Virus record (IMG/VR): IMGVR_UViG_3300046336_000034
Span: 23,009 to 87,008 of that record
Source of the DNA: a virus
Length of the DNA: 64,000 nt
Strand: one strand, 5' to 3'
This document shows, in pieces, positions 35,839 through 48,900 of this stretch; position 1 is the first letter of the stretch; each line of letters opens with the position of its first letter. The position numbers were made by a program, and so were the translations under genes. Under the pieces are notes generated by a model. It worked only from the letters and a program-made list of their open reading frames with translations, was not told where the DNA came from and made no database searches.

Positions 35839-36123
35839 ATGCAAGCATTAAATTTTCCACCCCGCCATCCGTCTACCCAAGCAGACGGGCATATCCATAA
35901 CGCACGAACAGATGCAAGTAATGATGTATTCTTTATCAATGCGTCCTACCAAAAGGCATCTGAACCAGTGGTAGTGATTTACCCTTCTGGAAGTTACAAT
36001 GAACCTGTTGAACTAGGGCGATATAAAAATCTAAATGTAGCTGTAAAGATTGCCAGTACTTTTAAACTACCTGAGTACAAGATTTTTAGCTTGGAGACTG
36101 GTGATGAGATTCATTTCCAATAA
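35839..36123 (+). CDS. Unknown protein
   Basis: 94 residues; the N-terminus reads MQALNFPPRHPSTQADGHIH, the rest is a mixed fold ending FSLETGDEIHFQ. First gene after the duplicated promoter unit. No family recognised. Confidence 0.7.
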   Translation: MQALNFPPRHPSTQADGHIHNARTDASNDVFFINASYQKASEPVVVIYPSGSYNEPVELGRYKNLNVAVKIASTFKLPEYKIFSLETGDEIHFQ

Positions 36124-36138
36124 CTGCAAAGGTTAATT

Positions 36139-36372
36139 ATGGAATTAATGCTTATCGAATTAGAGGACTTTCTAGGCTTGGAGTTACAATGCTACTACAG
36201 CTACGAGCCAGCAGTACCAGAGGATGATATTAATCCACCTGAGCAGGCTGTGGTGCAGTTAGAAAAGGTATACCTAGGAGTAGTGCAAGTCCAACCTGAT
36301 AAGCACCTAAAACCCGAGCAGTGGAAAAGACTTGAGCAAGAGATTTATGATAGAATTGAGAAACAAATTTAA
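36139..36372 (+). CDS. Unknown acidic protein
   Basis: 77 residues, acidic, ending in a helical EQWKRLEQEIYDRIEKQI. Placed 15 bases after the preceding stop. No motif recognised. Confidence 0.62.
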   Translation: MELMLIELEDFLGLELQCYYSYEPAVPEDDINPPEQAVVQLEKVYLGVVQVQPDKHLKPEQWKRLEQEIYDRIEKQI

Positions 36373-36382
36373 GGAGAAACAA

Positions 36383-36793
36383 ATGACAAAGAAACTTACA
36401 ATTAAACAACGACAAGAGATTTATGAATATCTCTTAACACTTAACTGCCCTGATTTACTGGCAGCATTAATTGCCAAACGAGCACAATACTATGCTCTGT
36501 ACTCTTTCAGTGTAAACTCTATTCAGGGTATCATTGAAAATTTGTTTGCATGGCACAATTCACCAGAAGGTTTTGAGTTCTGGCAGATGATGCATGAAGG
36601 TGCGCTGGAGATTGATGATGAAGTATCATACAAGGACGATTTTGAATCTCCAACAGAGTTAGATTTCCCAGTGCATACATCTGAAGCGGTTAAGATTACT
36701 ATCATCCCTCCGAAATCTAATAAGACTCCAGTTAATCTATCATTTTCTGAGAAGGTTAAACTGTTCTTTGGTAAATGGATTTATAAGGTTTGA
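36383..36793 (+). CDS. Unknown protein
   Basis: 136 residues from the ATG at 36383, chosen for AAGGAGAAACAA just upstream. Helical N-terminal part (TIKQRQEIYEYLLTL), acidic middle, basic C-terminus. No family recognised. Confidence 0.68.
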   Translation: MTKKLTIKQRQEIYEYLLTLNCPDLLAALIAKRAQYYALYSFSVNSIQGIIENLFAWHNSPEGFEFWQMMHEGALEIDDEVSYKDDFESPTELDFPVHTSEAVKITIIPPKSNKTPVNLSFSEKVKLFFGKWIYKV

Positions 36794-36794
36794 T

Positions 36795-36977
36795 ATGAAT
36801 GACCTATATCTAAAACTTGCTGATAAGGCTGTGAGAAGGTGCAAAAGTGGGTTAGAGGCACATAGTGACTTACTTTATGAGTACATAACAGAGGAAGTAG
36901 TCAAAGAATGTTTAAGCCAAATGTCTGACCACTTAGATAAGCAACGGGTTATTAAACATTTTGAATTGGAGGACTAA
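36795..36977 (+). CDS. placeholder
   Basis: placeholder. Confidence 0.
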   Translation: MNDLYLKLADKAVRRCKSGLEAHSDLLYEYITEEVVKECLSQMSDHLDKQRVIKHFELED

Positions 36978-39900
36978 ATGGATAAGGTGCTTGCGGTAGT
37001 GCTAGGATTATGTATCTGTGGAATGGTCTTTTGCTTGGCTATGCTACCTTCTGCAATGAAGTACGAAATGAGTTGCAGGGAGCAAGGTGGAATAGCTGTT
37101 AGAGGTGTTTGTCTAAAAGTTGAGACAATCAAGGTGGTACACTAATGATTAATATCCTAGATAAATACATGGAGTTAAATCCAAGTAATTACGATGATGA
37201 GGACTTGACAAATTTAATCTTCTGGGCTTCACAAGCCTATGATGAGATTAGCACTCTGCAATATAAAGTAGAAGTAGCTAATAAGAGACTAGGGAAGATT
37301 AACGATTTTGCGGAGACGGTATAATGAATTTAACACAAAAAGAGCACTACACTCTTGGGCTACAGGACGCTATTCGAGAACTAGAAATGGAAATTGAATG
37401 TTGTGAGATGGAGTTAAGTGGAAACAGGCTAAATATTGCTAGGCATGCACTCAAGAATGGTGTAAGTCTTATTCAAGACTTAGTTAACGCAGTAGAGGCA
37501 GGACTATGAGAACAAAGATTGAAACAGATGAGCAAGGCATTGTCCAAGCTCGGCGTGACCGAGATGATTACTACCTAGCGCTGATTAGTGGGAATGACCG
37601 TAAATGTTATGCCATCGAAGATAGCTACGGCTTACTTGGTTATCAGCCTGAGCTAGTCTCTGTGGGGCTAAATGCCGCTGCAGTAGGCAAAGACCCTGAA
37701 GAAGTGATTGAAAGCTACATCGTTGGGAGGATGATTGGGACTAATTAAGCGTAACTATTTGTAAATTACCTAGACTGTGCTGGAATTTAACCTATTTGTG
37801 CTATAATTCGTTTAGATTAACAACAAAGGAGCGAATATGTGGACAAAAGAGAGAATTGAAGAGCGTTCAAAGGTGTTATTTAACTCCCCTTGGGTTTCGC
37901 CTGAGTTAAATGCACGTAACCAGCAAGAGTGGGTTAAGGCTGTGGAGTACTTAGGTGATAAGTTCGCTTATGCTATGCAAGTTCAACGAAAGGATAAGAA
38001 ATGACTATCTACCAACATCTACTAATCCTACTCCCTGCTCTTACTTTGATGTACTGGGGATTCTACGCCAAAGAGAGCACAGGGACTATTATTGCTGCAC
38101 TCCTTGGGTTTGCAATTATGTTCTTGTATCTAGGCACTATAATCGTCAAGGGTTTAGATATCTTATTCCTTTGGGTTGGGACTTTTTAACCTTAAAGCTT
38201 GACAATCCTTAAATCTGTGGTATAATCATACTTATGAAAACAAACAAAGAGAGGTTAAAATGTCCGTAAATTTAAACAACGATGGGTCGCTTGCAATTAC
38301 AGCAATGTCCCTTGTGGAGTTCCTTCCAGAGATTGAAACAGCCATTCATAATGGGTTCATGTTGAACTTGGAGAAGAATGAGGGGACGCCTCAGCAATTT
38401 GGCTCTATGCTTGTCTTGACAATGTACCCTACAGATGGTGTTGTACAAGCTGGCGAGGAGTTTAAAGAGGCATTGGAAGCCTCTGTTAAAGAGGTTGATA
38501 CCCCTGTTCCAGAGGAAGTACCTAAAGAGGTTGTACCAGAGACTGTAAGTACACCTATTGTACAACGTGGTCGTCCTAAATTGAAATAAAGTGGGAGAGT
38601 AATTACCTCCAAAGTGCAAGCGAACTGAAGCCTATATCGAGGTGGACTGAGTGACTAAGTTGCACAAGCTGTCAATTCTCTTAGGACAGCACCTATCCTA
38701 GCCTATCCCTTGGCTATGCTCTAAGCCTGTAATAAACCACAGGCTCTTTTTATTTAAGAAGGGGAAATATGAAACGTAATCTAAAAGTTCGAGAAGAAGT
38801 AGTTAAAAAGGAGAAGTTTGTTCGCCGCGAATTTCCTACTTTGCAAGCTAAGAATGAGTCTCAACGCTTGTTCATGGAAGCAATGATGTATGATTCCCTT
38901 GTTGTGGCTCATGGTTCAGCAGGTGTGGGTAAAACTATTCTAGCTTGTTATCATGCAGCAAAACAACTGAACACAGGTAAGATTAAAAAGATTGTTCTGA
39001 TTCGTGCCTATCAGCCCCTTGCGGGACGCTCTATTGGATTACTTCCCGGAACTGCCACTGAAAAATTAATGGGTTTTTACCAGCAGATGATTAATTACTT
39101 CGAGGATTGTTTAGGTAAATCATCTACAGAAATTCACATAAAGAACAGCACTATCGAGATTTGTTCCCTTGAGACAATTCGTGGACGTAGTTGGCAGGAC
39201 TGTATCGTGATTTGCGATGAAGCACAGAACCTATATGTGCAAGAGATTCAAGCACTGATGACACGGGCAGGAGATAGATGTCAGATGATTTTATGTGGGG
39301 ATGACTCAGGTATCCAGACAGATATTAAAAAAGGTATGGATGGCTTGACTTACCTAAAGAAAATTGTCAGTAAGTACAATATCTCAGACTCATCATTTAT
39401 TAGTTTTACTCGCGATGATATTGTTCGTTCAGGGATGACTAAAGAGTTTGTTATTGCCTTTGAGGAGGAGTTTTTACTTGACAAAGATGGGAAGGGAATT
39501 TTAAATGAAAAGGGGAAGAAGTAATATGAGTAATTTTAAATTTGAGCAGTTAGTTCCTAAACGTCCTCTAAAACAAAAAAGCAGGTCAGATTACGATGAT
39601 GACGAAGACTTCGAGAGGACTAACTATCGTGGCGGTCTATTCTTCAAACGAAGTAACGCTGTAAGTTTTACTTATTATCTTGACAGTTCTATCGCTGCTC
39701 CTAGTAATTATCAATCTCTCTTGCACTGCCTCAATGAAATGCAAGAGTGCGACAGTCTTGATATTTATCTAAATAGTGGTGGTGGTCGGTTAGATAGTGC
39801 AATGGCTATTGTTGCTGGTATTAACAACACAGAAGGTAATGTAACTATTATTAGTAATGGTATGGCTGCTTCAGCAGCGGGAATTATCCTCTTACAAAGT

Positions 39901-42900
39901 CCTAATATTGTCATTACACCTATTAGTCAAATGATGTGCCATAATGCATCGTTCGGGAATTATGGAAAACTAGGTGAAATTGATGCTAATATCAGCTTTA
40001 GTAAAAAGTACATTGAAAGGTTAATGGATGAAACTTACTCTGGTTTTATGACAAAGGAAGAAATTAAGGATTTAAAGAAGGGTGTGGACTTCTATTTTGA
40101 TTCAGAAGAAATTATCCAACGACTAGGTGCAAGAGCTAAGTATCAAGATGAGATGGATGAGAGGATTAAAGCAGAAGAAGAGAAAGCTCTCAAGCCAAAA
40201 CCTAAGACAAAAGCTAAAGTTAAGTAAGTCAGGTAACTACAGAGGAAAGGAGGGTAATATGTCCAAGAAGAAAGTTAAATCAAAAGGCAAGGCTGTTAAG
40301 AAGGCTAAGTAAACCTTAAATAAAGAAACCCCAAAGAGCTTTACAGCCCTCTGGGGTTTTTCTTCGTCTGAAATATCTATGTGTATTATTAACTAAGCAG
40401 TAAGTCAGTATTTGCTAACTTATAATTAAGCAATAGTGTTTTATGGATATTTCTAATTTTTAAAATTTTAAGGTCTTGTTAATTCATATAAAGATAGGTT
40501 TCTATATACAAAATATTCATAAAGCCTACAAATAGTAGGTCTGACGCGCAGATGTGGAGCTAAACGACTCGGAGCGATTAGAGCCTCTAGGAGGGATTAT
40601 ATGCTGAGTTGATGCTTAGATATAGGGGATTATTTTAAAACTTAAGGAGAGTCGTTTTAAGGGTGCTAAAGCTATCAGCAATGGTGAAAATATCTATGGG
40701 ATGGTTTATCTGTAGAGTGCTAACCTATTGAGGGGAATATCGTTACAAATGTTACTATAATTGCATGGGTGGAACTGATTACGAGATTTTGTAAAAGAGT
40801 ATGGAAAGGGTGCTTGATAGACCACCCCGCCCCTGCCCTGTACATTCCAGCAATTTTAAAATATCTGAGGTTTAATCAGTCAGATCAAAGGTTTACATTG
40901 TAGAGCCTATGCCATCATAAGCGGTGGATTAGATTTTAAGGGTTTTAATATTAGTTTAATATATTGATAGCATGTTTCATATTGTGATATTAAAGGGTAG
41001 AGGGCTTATAGTACGTGTACTTATTACCTCCGCCATGTATTACATTGCCGTACAGTACAAACCATGCCCCACATTATAACCCTCTATTGCATTTAATTAC
41101 TGCTTAGTATTTATTTGCACTTACAATTATATTGCACCTTATAAGCATCAACCTAAGGTTATATTATATCATAGATTGTAACAATAAGCAACACTCATAT
41201 TCATAATTAAAAGTTTTCGCCCTCTTCGTTATCAGGTTTTATCTTATCTGCAAATTCAACGGCTAGTTTATGAATACGTTCTAAAGCTTCTAAGCGCTCA
41301 TCCTTAAGCTGTATTGTGAACAATAGAGAGTCAATCGCAATTAGTAATGCATCCTCCTTCGTTCGTGCTTTATAGGCTAGATTATTCTCTAAGCTCTTAC
41401 ACCATAACCAATACCTGTTGGCTTTATCTAATGTAAGATTGCATCCCTTTATAGTGCGTGTCACTCCGTCACTATCTCGGTAATCTAAGCTTCTATCTGA
41501 GTTTACAGTATTCATAATTTAACCTCTACATTATCAATATGTAAGTCACACCCTAAGTTAACTAGTTCAAGCGTAGCATCAATTGATAATTGATTGTATA
41601 CAGCGTAAGCCTCTATAGTTAACCAGTCATTAATATAATCTAAATAGAATTTAATTAGTGCATGTTTCATTTTAACCCTATTAATAAGAGCTTAAAATTA
41701 AGCCCCTAAGCCCTCGATTATAAGAACTTAGAGAATAATCTATTTATGCGTTAACTTGTCCCCAGTAGCCGTTATCTTCACCATCATTCCAAGGGGTATA
41801 CTTACCCTCATTGGATAGTGCAGATAAATAACCCGCAAATTGATGTTTATTCATAACATGTTTAATCATATCGTATGCATTAGGCAGATAAACCATATGG
41901 TTACTCTCTACACTCTGCACCAATGCCAACAATACAGCCGTTTTATAGTTACGTTCGTTTTTCAACATAGTAGCGAGTAAGTGATTTTTAACAATAGACA
42001 TAATTTATTTCCCTTAGTTACAGCATCAAATTAATGCCTGAGTGAATTATAACACGTAGAAAACCCGTATTTTCATTTTTTCATGTTAATAATTCATTCA
42101 TGATGGTAATAGTTTCAATAGATTTTAAAACCCTCTTTTTGTGCTTTTTTATCCCGTTGCACCCTTCCGCTATAAGCCTTATTTTCCCATGCTTGACGCT
42201 TATTCACGCCCTCACGCTTTGGCGTTTGGTTCCGTGCCACTTTATAAAATTCCGTAGTTTCCGTTTTCATTTAATTATCCCCTTTGATTTTATTACCATA
42301 AATAACAACATACACCACACCCAGCGCGAGCGCAAAAAGTACAATGTACCCTAATGCAATAAATGCTAAGCATATTTTAATAAACAGCATATTAATTATA
42401 CCCTAAAATTTTAGCAATCCGTTGTAGTTGTTCGTATTTGATGTAGTGACAACCTACAGTTATATTACCCGTAGTCTCGATTTTAGATAATGAATATACC
42501 CCTATGCGTTTGTTAAGTATTAGTTCACGTTTTGCACTAATAACACTATTCACTAACGCCCACAAATTAGCCGTCTGACTTACTGGAATCTCTGCACCTC
42601 TAGAGGTTTGCACGCTATCGCCTTTGATTCGTAGCAATGTATCAGATCTCACACCATAGCCAATATTATCCCGTGTACCCGCTAACCATTGATCAATTTT
42701 GACGTTGTTTTCAAGTGCATCCTCTATTTCCCGAGCTTTTCGCTTTGCTAGCTGTAAGCCTTGGCGTTCTTTTTCAGCTTGTTTTAATGCTCCGAAGTCA
42801 ACATTATCAAAAATAGATAAATCAATAATGTACTGATTATTTTCTGACAACTCACAATAGCGATTAAAACCCTTGACAATGCATAACGCTTGCGATAAAT

Positions 42901-45900
42901 AATATTCCTTTTTCGTTCGTGCTGTGCTTGCTAAACGAAACAAATCGTTAATTTGATTTTGAACTATTGTTTGATTGTCTAACGTGCTTTTCTCTACACA
43001 TGGAATAGATACAATCTCTAAATGCCTGCATGCTTGACGTAAATCTGATAAATGCTCCGACGTTGTCACGCTGTACTTATTAGAGGACTTTACAATCGCG
43101 CCATTAATACGCCTAGCAACTACCGTCCTATAACTAAAAAAGTTATCACCTCTGAAACTCACATTCCCCGCCCTGCCTTCAAATTGAACGTTATTTACGA
43201 AGTAGTGGCAAACCTCAGATGTGTTTTTAAGTGCTATTCTCATAATATATTAATCCAATATAACGGGTAAAATCACCCCCTAAGCTATCAATCAAAATAA
43301 CTTAGAGTCTAATTTTATTTTATGTAGTTTAGTCCTAAATCACGTCTAAGATAATTAGATGCTTCACCCTCTAGTAAGTAGGTATTAAATTTATCTAAAC
43401 TACCAAAAAGCGCCCTATAAAACCCGTAGTGTTGCAGTAGAACCAATGCCGCATTGTATGCATCATTATAGCTCAAATAATCCTGCAGTATATCACCACT
43501 TGAGAACATAAGATAGTATTCTTTACTAAATGGCTTATACCCTATAATGTACGGATATATCCCCCCGATAGAGTGATCTTGCAACCCTGAGCCGTTCGCT
43601 TGATGTCCTTGATATTGTGCCATGATGTTAACCCTTTGATTGATTCCAAGCTTTACAAGCTCGGTTAGATAGGTAATAAATTGCAGTATTATCGCTTATT
43701 CGATATTCTATCACGTTTATTTTTGCTTCGCTGTATGATGTAAATTCATCTACTGTTTCCAATATTTTACCGTCTCTTCTTTGAATGTAAACCATGTTAA
43801 AACCTCTATTGTTAGTGAATTATAACCCTATATTGCAAGGGTTAGCTATTGTTTAAGCGTTAAAATGAAAATAATCTAAATTAAAGTTTCCCCAATTTTC
43901 AGCATATAAACCGAGTAATTTTCCGTTAATGTAGCAAATACTAATGCAGTCCTGATTTAACTCTGTAGCTAAATTTTTAATATCTGACTCAAAGCAATCA
44001 ATTCTATATTCTGTATGATGCTTTAATTTCAATAATAATATCAGGGTTAACTCTACACCCTTTCCGTGTTTTACCGTTTTGTATTCATGCTTTACTATTG
44101 CACCGTGTCGTTCTAAGACGTTTTTAGTTATCTCAAAATAATCCAAGTCTGGATTATATACAAAATTGGTTGACTGATTTAAACCAATGTTCAAAATTAC
44201 ATGCATTTTGATTTTCCCTATGTAAACCCGTAAAATCTACGGTGATTAATTATAAAACGATAGACTTAGAATTTTACGATTCTAAGATGTAACAGTTTGT
44301 AAATGTTAACCCGCAAAATAAGCTATTGTAAGCAAGTAACCAATAGCCCCAAAAATCAAAACGAACCGCGCAAGCCCTGAAATAGAGGCTTCATTTTTAC
44401 TTACTTTGAAGTTATGACGTTTGATTGTATTTTGTAGCTGTTGGCTTGCTACGTATTCACTACGGTTTACCATGATATTAACCCTTTGGTGTATGGCTTG
44501 CGGTATTGCCTGCCATGCTTAGATTGTACAAGTAACCCCGTTAATATTTCATTAATAACGGTAAAATACTAGAATATTACAAAACGCAACCGCAAGGATG
44601 CGGATTGCTTACAATTCACCTCTATTTTGTTACACTTTCCGAGAATTTGCCACTTCTAGGCACTTATAAGCCCTTCAACATATATTGCCATTAAAAAATT
44701 TATTCATGCGCACCAGCGCGTTTTGTCTCTAAAATACAACAAAATGTTACATCTTGTTACACCTAAAATTTTAAATTATGGTATGCATTCTAAGTCAAAA
44801 TTTTAGCTAACATACTAGGATTGGATTGTCAAAGGGTTTTACACTTTGTTACGCATTTTACAAACTGTTGCACTTGTTACAATTACTTACACATTGTTAC
44901 ACTTTATATTTTCCTAGCATGTTCTTTATGCATTGTCAACCAATGTTACACTTTATTACATAATATTACTATTTGTAGCACATTCTAGGTTTTAAGGCGT
45001 TCTAAGCTTGTATTTTGCTTTACTTACTCGTGGTATTAAACTCAAAAAATAGCCCGTTAGGGGCTTATCTGGGGCGTTGGTTTTATACGACAGTTGTTGC
45101 AAATAGTTACAATTCAATTAATTATTTTGTAGAATAGCTCAAATTATCTATATAATTACAGTTATGCAATATTGAAAGTTAATCAATGTCTGATTAACGC
45201 CTTGCATTTTATAGGGTTAAATTATGAATACTTACAATTGCTTATATAAGGGAAAATTCATAGAGGTTCTAGCCTCTACATCATACGCCGCACAATGCGA
45301 AGCCGTCAAAATTTTCAAAGCTAAAAAGTCCTTTGATGTTAGCGTGTATCTGGTGCAATTAGCTAATAGTAGCGAGGTAGTAACGCAAGTTATAACTAAC
45401 TAATTATGTCTGCATTCAAAGTATATCCACGTAAAATAGACGTTTATTTCTTAACGTCTAATGAATCACTAACAACTATTAAAACAAATAATACAGGGCT
45501 TTACTGGAAATACACACATAGCACTAACGCATATGCCACATGTAAAGCCGCTATTGTAGGCGCTAAACTTGCCAACCCTTTGAGAGAATATAAAGCGAAT
45601 TTTAGCCGCTAATTTAACCCTCTACAATCTAGCCCGCTATTTGCGGGCTTTTTCACGCCTGTATATTACTAATTAGTCATAATCTAACCTATTGGATTAT
45701 TTTATAACTTAATAGTAATTAATGTTACAGTTGCTTACACTTCGTTACATCTTGTTACACTCTGAAACATTTTGTTACAATTGTAAGTTTTGTAACCGAA
45801 TGTAACAATCCAAGCGCAGAAGGGTGGGTGGGATTTCTAAATCGAAAGCGCTATAGCGACTTTTCAGTTCAAAATAAATAACAAGCACAAATGGTGCATG

Positions 45901-48900
45901 GGTTTTTGGTTTAAAATTGAACGTGTTTGATAGTGCTTACAAGGCTTTTTAGACGAAGAAAAACCCCAAAGGTTTTCACCAGCGGGGTTTGTGAATTATT
46001 TAGTTGTATCTCTATAAAATCTCCCGTGAGCAATCTTCGCAAAATCATTGTAAACCTTAGAGGCTTCCTCTGGTGTATCGAAGTAACCTAGATGGGTTTT
46101 AATATAATTCACACAACACTGTGCTTGCCACTTCTGCCTTTGTTTACTCCGACTTACACCCTTAAAACCTGATGTGTTAGTTGACCTGATTTTCTGGTTG
46201 TGAAGATTCTCTGTATTCGAGACTTCCCTTAAATTAATTAACCTGTTATCGTTTCTTATTCCGTTAATATGGTCTATGTATTTAGTGGGGAAAACACCGT
46301 GAACATACAACCACACTAACCTATGTGCCCGATGAAGCTGATTATTTACAAGTATGTTTAAGTACCCTTCATCATTAACCGTAGCTCCAACAGGTGTGTT
46401 TTTAGGAAATACCCTATCAAATAGCCCAGTTTCTTCGTTGTAACTTAATCTCTTTTTTAATTCAAACTGCGTAAGTGTATTGTTCTCGTTGTTAAGTAGC
46501 ACCAAATTCTCAAATCTATTATCAGATTTAACCCCATTTAGGTGAGCAATTTTACCAGAAGGTTGACTTTTTGTGTTTAAAATCCAAACAATAATATGCT
46601 CAAGATACGTTACACCGCCTATGGTGAGTTGCCTTGCGCCATCCGCTCTCAGAAAGCCTACACACTTGGTTATGTCCCTTCCTTGTTTTCCTTGTTTCCA
46701 GAACAGTTCTCCAGTGCAAATAACATAAGACAGTGTCGCGTCTAATTGCTCAAAAGTTAATACCCTCTTCTTATTTTTTCCACTCATACTACAGCCCCTC
46801 TTTGTTAAAAAGGAGATTTTAACACAAATTCTCATAAAATTCCTAGAATTATCCTGAAATCCTACGAAATTTCTGCAAAATAATCCAAATTCCTATAAAA
46901 ATTTTCCAGAATACTCTTGAATTTCTTCAGAATACTCCAGAAAAGTTTTGGCTTATTGCATTTTCTTCACATTGGGCAATGTCTTGTCGGACGACCAATG
47001 TGGTTTTTTTTTACTTACCTAACTTCTTATCTAAACGAGCCTTAGAGCGTTTAACCTGACGAGTCTTAACCTCTTGGTTATGCACACCAATCTCAATCTC
47101 TGGTGTTGTAATCATTTTAGGGTAGCTTTTCTTAGCCTTAACTACACCCTCTACAACAGGTGTTACCACCTTTGCAATCAAGGACTTCATCAATACGCTT
47201 ACAGCGCGGCTTGCATTTGGATTAAAATTCATATTATTCTCCTTTAATTATTGACCAATAGGATTGACAACGTACACGTCCTGAAGACCAAGCACACCAA
47301 TGTTTTGTTTGTATGCCACAACATCTTGATACGTGTCAAGAGTCTGGAACTCGTAATTGTCTTTGCAATAATCAGGGTGATGTTCTTTCAGAACTACAAC
47401 GTACTTACCTGAGTGGCGAAGTGCATTGATTTTCTCTGACTGAGCAGCCAAGATTTGTGAACGATTGTTTGAAATGTGACCTAGCATGTTAAATACTCCT
47501 TTTAAAATAAACCGAAGATTCGGTGGTAGAGGGTTATCCCCTGTGAAACTCTATTGTACCCTAAATTCTAAGATTCTGGTGAAATTCTACAAAATATTTG
47601 TAAAAAATTGTTTCAAGTCCATGCAACTTGAATAACTCATCTCTTGTGTATCCCCTTGCTTCAAGGTGTACTGATACTTCTGTACCATTTTGTACGTCCT
47701 GTAATAAATACCAACCTCGTACGGGAATAGTAACACTTTGGATATTTTTAAGAATGATATTACCTTTACTCATTGTAAAAAATTCCTTCCACAAGAAGTA
47801 GAGTGTTCTCTAACTGCTCAATCTTATTTGCAGCTTCTTCAAGTAAGTCCGACAATTTATCAGGCTCACCAGTTTGAACGGACTTACGGGTAGGGATATT
47901 CCTTCGGATATCTGCTCTGATGCGGAGACGTTCCACAAGGGTTTGTTCAGTTGCATCAGTCATAGCATAGGGTTGTAGATATTAAAAGTAAAACTACCTG
48001 ATTTATTTCTAACACAAGTAACATAAGTAACTTCGTTCGTCTCTTTGTCCGTGTAAGTAGTCACCGAGCAATAGCATGTGCCAAAGTCTGAGATAAGACC
48101 TCCTTCGATAACTTGATGAACAAGTCGTAAAGCTCTTAGGTCATCTGAGTTAGATGCATTATTGATAATGTATTTCATACTAAATCCTCCGTCAAACTGC
48201 AGAAAATCCCTGTAACCTGTACAGCGTACTTAGATTGAACCCAGACTAACCATAACTGATTCTTTAAGCACATAACTCTAGGTAGCTCAAGCATCCATGT
48301 GGGCTTTTCTTCTGCTCTTGCAAGGGATGTACCTCCACCTAGGAGAAAACCCACTAAGCAAGCTGTGATTAATTGATTCTTAAATTTCATATTTAGAACT
48401 CCTTTGGATTAATAGTTGTCTCTATGAACGCACTTACATCATTAATTCGAGTCTCATATCCAAGTGGAGCTTTGAGAGTGTAAGAACACAATGGAATTTT
48501 ATTCTCAGCCTCACAATGTCTAAGCGTTACTTCCACAACCCAGTCCCCTTCTTCAATAATAAACAACGAAGGGTAAAATGATTTAAGTACGTGTAGACTC
48601 ATGCTTGCACTGCCTTTGTGTTATCAGTGAAAGCCCAAAGCAAGGCGGCAATCCAACCTAAGAATGTCCAACCTAATAGTAGATTAAGAACAATAATCGC
48701 GGGTTTGTTTTTATGCTCACGAGATGATGCTACCACTGAGGGCAGAAAATACATTAGAAGAATAAAACCCAGAAATATATAACCTTCCATAATTAACTCC
48801 TTATTTTGTTGTAGTGATTGAATTATACCATTGAAATCTTACAAGATTATTGGTTTTTAAGATTTTTTACAATCTTCCTTTTAAAACTGTAGAAATAATG